Under the pieces are notes generated by a model. The model searched no databases. It was not told the origin of the DNA and saw only the letters and a program-made list of their open reading frames with translations. A stretch of 11,328 nt of DNA. It comes from Candidatus Nanopelagicaceae bacterium (GTDB taxonomy: Bacteria > Actinomycetota > Actinomycetes > Nanopelagicales > Nanopelagicaceae). A program made the position numbers and the translations under genes. This document shows positions 7,045 through 11,328 of the stretch, one piece after another (the stretch's first letter is position 1; the number at the start of each line of letters is the position of its first letter). The DNA lies in contig CANLAY010000018.1 in the NCBI GenBank assembly GCA_947488635.1, forward strand, positions 1 through 11,328, read 5' to 3'.

Positions 7045-7074
7045 TTTCTAGCCGAAGCCAGAAGCGTAAGTCTA
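7045..7074 (-). promoter_or_regulatory. Candidate tRNA-Val promoter overlapping a UUCG hairpin
   Basis: On the minus strand TAGACT (7074-7069), an 18-base spacer and TAGAAA (7050-7045) form a plausible -35/-10 pair ending about ten bases before the tRNA 5' end. The same stretch contains TTCTGGC-TTCG-GCTAGAA (7063-7046), a seven-pair stem with one G-U pair closed by a C(UUCG)G tetraloop, which might end transcripts from the peroxiredoxin gene (stop at 7081) although no T-run follows. Both readings are tentative. Confidence 0.3.
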
Positions 7075-7080
7075 ACCTAA

Positions 7081-7545
7081 CTATAGGCTTGCTAACGCCG
7101 CCTTGTAATCGGCTGCATTACGCGCTTCACCTGGGCCATTTACGACCTGCCAACGCAGAATTCCTGCCTTGTCGATGATGAATGTGCCGCGAGTTGAGAA
7201 TCCGCGTTCTTCAAAGAAAACACCATATCGCTTTGAAACTTCACCATGTGGCCAGAAGTCAGCCAGGATTGGAAATGTGTAACCTTCGGCTTCGGCAAAT
7301 GCGCGCGCTGAATACATTGGATCGCATGCGATACCAAGTACTTGCACATCATCATTTTGGAATGCAGAAATGTCATCGCGTAATGCGCAAAGTTCGCCGG
7401 TGCAGGTGCCAGAGAATGCAAATGGATAGAAAACTAAAACAACGTTTTGCTTTCCTTGAAATGATGAGAGGGTAACTTTTTCGCCATGGTGATTTACTAA
7501 TTCAAAATCAGGGGCGGGTTGGCCAATTACTAGTGTTGTAGTCAT
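7081..7545 (-). CDS. ahpE: AhpE-type peroxiredoxin
   Basis: This thiol peroxidase reduces peroxides and peroxynitrite in the cytosol. It has 154 residues, the size of M. tuberculosis AhpE (Rv2238c), and closely resembles it along its length, including FPILADFWPHGEVSKRYGVF and RGTFIIDKAGILRW. The peroxidatic cysteine is Cys48 in PFAFSGTC, fitting the PxxxS/TxxC motif (Pro41, Ser45), and Arg119 is the expected active-site arginine. Unlike Rv2238c, which has Asp there, this protein has a second cysteine five residues on (Cys53, CTGELC), the spacing of the resolving cysteine in PrxQ/BCP enzymes, so it may work as an atypical two-cysteine enzyme. Cys74 is a third cysteine. It starts ten bases after the stop of the DUF3052 gene with no clear ribosome site, implying co-transcription. 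The pair lies divergent to aceE, as in M. tuberculosis. Confidence 0.93.
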   Translation of the reverse strand: MTTTLVIGQPAPDFELVNHHGEKVTLSSFQGKQNVVLVFYPFAFSGTCTGELCALRDDISAFQNDDVQVLGIACDPMYSARAFAEAEGYTFPILADFWPHGEVSKRYGVFFEERGFSTRGTFIIDKAGILRWQVVNGPGEARNAADYKAALASL

Positions 7546-7555
7546 GACGCGAAAT

Positions 7556-7948
7556 CTATCGTTTGCCAGCTTTACGTGCCACTAGACGAGTGGCAGTCCA
7601 ATCCGTAGCTACGGCAATTGATGAGGTAACACTTAGCCCAGCAGTTGGGGCGGCATCTTGGATTTCACTTGCTTCAACATAATTTGCGCGGCCCATCTTC
7701 GGGGTCATCACCCAGATCGGACCGGTTTCAGATAGAAAGGTAAGGGCATCCATTAGTTCATCGATTAAATCGCCATCGCCATCACGCCACCAGATGATTA
7801 CGCCATCTATGACTTCGGTCGGATCACCCTGAATAAACTCAGTATCCGTAATTCCCTTAATCTTTGCGCGCAAGGAATCATCAGAGTCGGCGGCATAGCC
7901 GATTTCCAAGATCAAATCGCCTTTGGCAAAGCCCATACGCATGGCCAC
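7556..7948 (-). CDS. DUF3052 family protein (Rv2239c-like)
   Basis: This is a small protein of about 130 residues found throughout actinobacteria beside ahpE and aceE. Family signatures are the opening GFAKGDLILEIGY, the tryptophan motif VIIWWRDGDGDLIDELMDAL, the strand GPIWVMTPKMGR and AAPTAGLSVTSSIAV near the end. It has no membrane segment or cysteine, and its acidic, alternating strand/helix pattern suggests a compact soluble fold. Biochemical function is unknown to me; conservation with ahpE suggests a shared regulon. The start is uncertain: GTG at 7948 has a weak GGGTGG ribosome site nine bases upstream, while ATG codons at 7942 and 7936 lie further from it. Some homologues begin a few residues later, near GF, which would suit the later ATGs. 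Confidence 0.88.
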   Translation of the reverse strand: MAMRMGFAKGDLILEIGYAADSDDSLRAKIKGITDTEFIQGDPTEVIDGVIIWWRDGDGDLIDELMDALTFLSETGPIWVMTPKMGRANYVEASEIQDAAPTAGLSVTSSIAVATDWTATRLVARKAGKR

Positions 7949-7950
7949 TG

Positions 7951-7981
7951 GCTAAGTCCACCCAAAAAGTGCTCACTTAGC
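7951..7981. repeat. Inverted repeat in the DUF3052 leader / aceE divergent spacer
   Basis: GCTAAGT (7951-7957) and ACTTAGC (7975-7981) are perfect inverted copies separated by 17 bases. A second symmetric element, AAGTGCTCACTT (7967-7978), overlaps the right arm. In the minus-strand mRNA the larger repeat would form a seven-pair hairpin whose loop holds the GGGTGG ribosome-site candidate of the DUF3052 gene. As DNA it could instead be an operator. It ends 20 bases before the aceE -35 box. Confidence 0.4.
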
Positions 7982-8001
7982 AAGACCTAACCACTCTCAA
8001 T

Positions 8002-8031
8002 TTCACACAACTGGGCAGTAACCGCGAGAAT
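8002..8031 (+). promoter_or_regulatory. Candidate aceE promoter, probably leaderless
   Basis: TTCACA (8002-8007; five of six matches to TTGACA), an 18-base spacer and GAGAAT (8026-8031; four of six to TATAAT) form the best promoter match in the window. The -10 box ends six bases before the aceE ATG at 8038, so transcription should start at or within a base or two of the ATG. No usable Shine-Dalgarno is present, which fits a leaderless mRNA, common in actinobacteria. Confidence 0.5.
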
Positions 8032-8037
8032 AGGGCC

Positions 8038-10758
8038 ATGAGCGAAACGTTTGAGACGCCAGATCAGATCGTCGACCAACTAGTCGATATCGACCCTTCG
8101 GAAACTGCCGAATGGAAAGCATCCTTTGATGCCGCTCTTGCTAATGCCGGCCCAGTTCGTGCTCGTTACTTAATGCTCTCGCTACTAAAGCGTGCACAAG
8201 AGAAGAACATTGGGATCGCAGGATTGCGCGCAACTGATTACATCAACAGTATTCCCTCTGATAGCGAGCCAGCTTTTCCTGGCGATGAAGCAATCGAACG
8301 TCGGATTCGACAATACAACCGGTGGAATGCGGCAATGTTGGTGCACCGTGCGCAGCGCCCAGGCGTTGGCGTTGGCGGTCACATTTCAACTTATGCATCT
8401 TCGGCTTCGCTTTATGAAGTTGGTTTCAACCACTTCTTCCGCGGTCAAGATCATCCAGGTGGCGGCGATCAGATTTTCTTCCAAGGACATGCCAGCCCCG
8501 GAATGTATGCCCGCGCATTTCTAGAAGGACGTTTTAGCGAAGATCAACTAGATGGTTTCCGCCAAGAGCTTTCACACAAAGGTGGTGGACTTTCTTCATA
8601 TCCACATCCACGTTTGATGCCAGATTTCTGGCAGTTCCCAACTGTGTCAATGGGTATTGGTCCGCTTAATGCAATTTATCAAGCACGATTTAATCGTTAC
8701 TTACATAATCGCGGAATTAAAGACACTAGCCAGCAACATGTGTGGGCTTTCTTAGGTGATGGCGAAGTTGATGAAGTTGATACTTTAGGTGCTATTGGTT
8801 TAGCAACTCGCGAGAATCTAGATAACTTAACTTTCGTTGTTAACTGTAACTTGCAACGTCTAGATGGCCCAGTTCGCGGTAACGGAAAAATTATTCAAGA
8901 ACTTGAATCTATTTTCCGTGGTGCCGGCTGGAACGTGCTCAAAGTGGTTTGGGGTCGCGAATGGGATCCACTGCTTGCCCAAGATCGCGAAGGCGCACTT
9001 GTTGATTTGATGAACAAGACTCTTGATGGTGATTATCAAACATTTAAAGCTGAGAGTGGAAAATTCGTACGCGATAACTTCTTTGCTCGTGATCCACGCA
9101 CTGCTGCCATGGTTGCGGACTGGTCAGATGAGAAGATTTGGGGCTTACGCCGCGGTGGCCACGACTATCGCAAGTTATTTGCCGCCTACACAGCAGCCAT
9201 GAATCCAAATGGACGACCAACTGTTATTTTGGCTAAGACCGTAAAGGGTTGGACACTTGGGTCGCACTTCGAAGGTCGCAACTCAACGCACCAGATGAAG
9301 AAGATGTCGATGGAAGACATTGTCGAATTCCGCGATCGTTTAGGTATTCCAATTGCTGATGCTCAACTAGATGCGAAATTGCCTCCGTACTATCGCCCAG
9401 CTGATGATTCACCTGAAGCAAAGTATCTGCAAGAACGTCGTATCGCACTTGGTGGTTCGATTCCATCACGTCGCAAGATTTCGCGTCCATTGCCGCAACC
9501 TGATGATTCAGTATATGAGTCAGTTCGCCGTGGTTCTGGCCAGCAAGAAATCGCGACCACAATGGCATTTGTTCGTATGCTTAAAGATCTAATCAAGGAT
9601 CCAGGTCTAGGTTCTCGTTTAGTACCAATCATTCCTGATGAAGCACGCACCTTTGGTATGGATTCATTGTTCCCAACTTTAAAGATCTATTCACCAAATG
9701 GTCAGAAGTACTTATCAGTTGACCGCGAGCTAATGCTTTCGTATAAGGAATCCACTTCAGGTGTGATTCTGCACGAAGGCATTAATGAAGCTGGCTCGGT
9801 TGCATCATTCACAGCAGTCGGATCTTCCTACTCAACCCATGATGAACCAATGATTCCGATCTATATTTTCTATTCAATGTTCGGCTTCCAACGTACTGGC
9901 GATGCTTTCTGGGCAGCTGCTGATCAATTAGTTCGCGGTTTCGTAGTCGGTGCAACTGCTGGCCGCACCACGCTAAATGGTGAAGGTCTGCAACACGAAG
10001 ATGGTCATTCACATCTATTGGCTTCGACCAACCCAGCCATCGTTTCTTATGACCCAGCTTTTGGATTCGAACTTGGCCATATTGTTAAAGATGGTTTGCG
10101 TCGTATGTATGGCGAGAATAGTGAGAACGTTTATTACTACCTCACCGTTTATAACGAGCCGTATATGCAGCCAGCAGAGCCAGAAAACCTTGATATTGAA
10201 GGGCTATTAAAGGGTCTTTACCTTTATTCACCTGCTGAAATTCGAGCCAAGAAGAAAGCACAGCTCTTGGCCTCTGGTGTTGGCGTTAACTGGGCACTGA
10301 AAGCACAGAAGTTATTGGCGCAAGATTGGGGCGTAGCAGCTTCAGTTTGGTCAGTTACCTCTTGGAACGAACTTCGTCGCGATGGTTTAGAAACCGACAG
10401 CCATAACTTGTTGCACCCAAGTGATAACAAGCAAGCGTATGTAACTAAGAAGTTAGCAAATGCTGAAGGACCAGTAGTTGCCGTTAGTGATTTCATGCGC
10501 GCAGTTCAAGATCAAATTGCGCCTTGGGTTCCGGGTCAATTCTCTTCCCTTGGTACCGATGGCTTTGGTTTATCAGATACTCGTGGCGCACTTCGTCGTC
10601 ACTTTAAGGTTGATGCCGAATCAATCGTGGTCGCAACTTTGCAACAACTAGCAAAGCTTGGCGAGGTCAAAGCTAAGACTGTTCAAGAAGCAATTGATAA
10701 GTATCAGATTAATGATGTGACTGCAGCTGAAGCTGGCAACACCGAGGGTTCGGGTTGA
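8038..10758 (+). CDS. aceE: Pyruvate dehydrogenase E1 component, homodimeric type
   Basis: AceE is the thiamine-diphosphate enzyme that decarboxylates pyruvate and passes the acetyl group to the E2 lipoyl domain, feeding acetyl-CoA to the TCA cycle. The 906 residues match the single-chain family length. The N-terminal domain (about 70-470) carries [20 protein letters not shown] and the ThDP motif GDGEVDE (Gly240-Asp241-Gly242), ending in [13 protein letters not shown] (Asn269/Asn271). The middle domain has HEGINEAG with Glu584, which corresponds to the cofactor-activating glutamate of E. coli AceE, followed by [16 protein letters not shown] and [14 protein letters not shown]. The C-terminal domain ends with [21 protein letters not shown]. 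No lipoyl domain is present; E2 and E3 are encoded outside the window. It is divergent from DUF3052/ahpE, as Rv2241 is from Rv2239c. Its TGA overlaps the start of glgE by three bases. Confidence 0.98.
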   Translation: MSETFETPDQIVDQLVDIDPSETAEWKASFDAALANAGPVRARYLMLSLLKRAQEKNIGIAGLRATDYINSIPSDSEPAFPGDEAIERRIRQYNRWNAAMLVHRAQRPGVGVGGHISTYASSASLYEVGFNHFFRGQDHPGGGDQIFFQGHASPGMYARAFLEGRFSEDQLDGFRQELSHKGGGLSSYPHPRLMPDFWQFPTVSMGIGPLNAIYQARFNRYLHNRGIKDTSQQHVWAFLGDGEVDEVDTLGAIGLATRENLDNLTFVVNCNLQRLDGPVRGNGKIIQELESIFRGAGWNVLKVVWGREWDPLLAQDREGALVDLMNKTLDGDYQTFKAESGKFVRDNFFARDPRTAAMVADWSDEKIWGLRRGGHDYRKLFAAYTAAMNPNGRPTVILAKTVKGWTLGSHFEGRNSTHQMKKMSMEDIVEFRDRLGIPIADAQLDAKLPPYYRPADDSPEAKYLQERRIALGGSIPSRRKISRPLPQPDDSVYESVRRGSGQQEIATTMAFVRMLKDLIKDPGLGSRLVPIIPDEARTFGMDSLFPTLKIYSPNGQKYLSVDRELMLSYKESTSGVILHEGINEAGSVASFTAVGSSYSTHDEPMIPIYIFYSMFGFQRTGDAFWAAADQLVRGFVVGATAGRTTLNGEGLQHEDGHSHLLASTNPAIVSYDPAFGFELGHIVKDGLRRMYGENSENVYYYLTVYNEPYMQPAEPENLDIEGLLKGLYLYSPAEIRAKKKAQLLASGVGVNWALKAQKLLAQDWGVAASVWSVTSWNELRRDGLETDSHNLLHPSDNKQAYVTKKLANAEGPVVAVSDFMRAVQDQIAPWVPGQFSSLGTDGFGLSDTRGALRRHFKVDAESIVVATLQQLAKLGEVKAKTVQEAIDKYQINDVTAAEAGNTEGSG
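10744..10748 (+). promoter_or_regulatory. Shine-Dalgarno supporting a TTG start for glgE
   Basis: GAGGG (10744-10748), inside the end of aceE, lies six bases before TTG at 10755. It is the only good ribosome site near the beginning of the conserved glgE sequence and decides the start. Confidence 0.6.
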
Positions 10759-11328
10759 TCGGCCGCGTCGCAATCACTGATCTCTCCCCCACAATTTACT
10801 TTGGGGGAGAATTTGTTCCTGTTAAAGCAATTGTTAATGAAGAAATTTTAGTAAGTGCAACTGTTGCCGGCGAAGGCCATGACTATCCGCAAGTTCAAAT
10901 AGTTACTCGCGATAGCAAAGGTAAAGAGTTATCTCGCGTAGCGGCCATTGAACGAAAGCCCGGTACTGATCGCTATGAAGCGCTAATCGCGCTACCAAAG
11001 CTTGGTAACTTCACTTTTGAAATAGCAGCAGCCATAGTTACTCAATATCGCACTGTGACAACTAATTCGCCACAATTTCCAGTCTATGTTGAACGCGAAC
11101 GAGCTTTAGTTGGCGCTTGGTATGAATTCTTTCCGAGAAGTGAAGGCGCCAGCATCAATAAGGATGGCACTTTTGCCAGTGGAAATTTTGGCACAGCAGC
11201 AAAGCGGCTAAAAGCAGTTAAAGATATGGGTTTTGACGTTCTTTATATTCCGCCAATTCATCCAATTGGCATCTCTCACCGTAAAGGCCCGAATAACACT
11301 TTAACGGCCGGGCCTAATGATCCAGGTG
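10755..11328 (+). CDS. glgE: Maltose-1-phosphate maltosyltransferase GlgE, 5' part cut by window end
   Basis: GlgE extends alpha-1,4-glucans using maltose-1-phosphate, as in the mycobacterial and streptomycete GlgE pathway. An open frame of 191 codons runs from TTG at 10755 to the window edge. Residues 1-110 match the N-terminal beta-sandwich domain (start [13 protein letters not shown], with [16 protein letters not shown]). The catalytic GH13 domain begins at [11 protein letters not shown] (Trp122) and continues [20 protein letters not shown] (His169) and [12 protein letters not shown], which are near-diagnostic of GlgE rather than of other GH13 enzymes. The catalytic Asp/Glu lie beyond the window. 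The start codon shares TTGA with the aceE stop, so the two genes should be translationally coupled. I see no other in-frame ATG before the conserved domain. Alternatives such as treS or malto-oligosyltrehalose enzymes lack this N-domain sequence. Confidence 0.93.
   Translation, partial: MIGRVAITDLSPTIYFGGEFVPVKAIVNEEILVSATVAGEGHDYPQVQIVTRDSKGKELSRVAAIERKPGTDRYEALIALPKLGNFTFEIAAAIVTQYRTVTTNSPQFPVYVERERALVGAWYEFFPRSEGASINKDGTFASGNFGTAAKRLKAVKDMGFDVLYIPPIHPIGISHRKGPNNTLTAGPNDPG
10783..10810 (+). terminator. Strong hairpin just inside glgE, possible partial terminator or attenuator
   Basis: TCTCCCCCA (10783-10791) and TGGGGGAGA (10802-10810) pair perfectly over nine base pairs around a ten-base loop, followed by ATTTGTTCCTGTT. 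It begins 24 bases after the aceE stop and sits in codons 10-19 of glgE. The stem uses CCC and GGG codons, while CCA and GGT/GGC dominate elsewhere in the window. It could reduce glgE expression relative to aceE or protect the aceE 3' end after processing. The trailing U-tract is imperfect, so full termination is unlikely. Confidence 0.4.

Noticed and set aside
7182..7475. 97-codon plus-strand frame rich in His, Arg, Cys and Met
   Set aside because: It is antisense to the peroxiredoxin gene, whose protein is conserved throughout. The odd composition is a by-product.
9233..9568. 111-codon minus-strand frame within aceE
   Set aside because: It is the shadow of a long conserved gene on the other strand; composition and context give no independent support.

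Overview
The window looks like ordinary chromosome from a moderate-GC, streamlined member of the Actinomycetota, for example a freshwater Nanopelagicales/acI-type organism. That assignment is an inference from three things. The divergent ahpE/DUF3052 | aceE arrangement matches Mycobacterium tuberculosis Rv2238c-Rv2239c | Rv2241. The RNase H/phosphatase fusion beside a coiled-coil zinc-ribbon protein matches Rv2228c-Rv2229c. The E1 is the single-chain homodimeric type, and glgE is present. GC is clearly lower than in Mycobacterium or Streptomyces, and intergenic gaps are very short. I see no mobile element, CRISPR array, phage gene or integration scar.

Layout. Positions 1-162 hold a probable truncated minus-strand reading frame of unknown function. 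Positions 163-513 (minus) are the RNase P RNA. Positions 574-5038 (plus) are a tight three-gene operon, tldD-tldE-(GGT-like Ntn hydrolase), with a 4-base overlap and then a 2-base gap. Facing it across 24 bases is a minus-strand pair, an RNase HI/histidine-phosphatase fusion (5063-6151) and its upstream partner, a coiled-coil zinc-ribbon protein (6156-6881). Next come tRNA-Val(UAC) on the minus strand (6960-7034) and the minus-strand pair ahpE-like peroxiredoxin (7081-7545) and DUF3052 protein (7556-7948). An 89-base divergent spacer then separates these from plus-strand aceE (8038-10758). The start of glgE (10755 to the window edge) overlaps the aceE stop and is cut by the end of the window.

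How the genes fit together. TldD and TldE form a metallopeptidase for small or unfolded, often modified, peptides. The third gene of that operon lacks a signal peptide and lacks two residues that clamp gamma-glutamyl substrates in true GGTs, so the operon is best read as a cytosolic peptide/amide-degrading module rather than a glutathione pathway. aceE feeds acetyl-CoA into the TCA cycle, and glgE builds alpha-glucan from maltose-1-phosphate; their translational coupling is the most notable metabolic pairing here.

I did not find a clearly undescribed system. The items most worth a second look are small: RNA hairpins at the tldE/GGT-like junction and just inside glgE, inverted repeats at two promoters or leaders, the substituted active site of the GGT-like enzyme, and likely leaderless starts for aceE and tldD.
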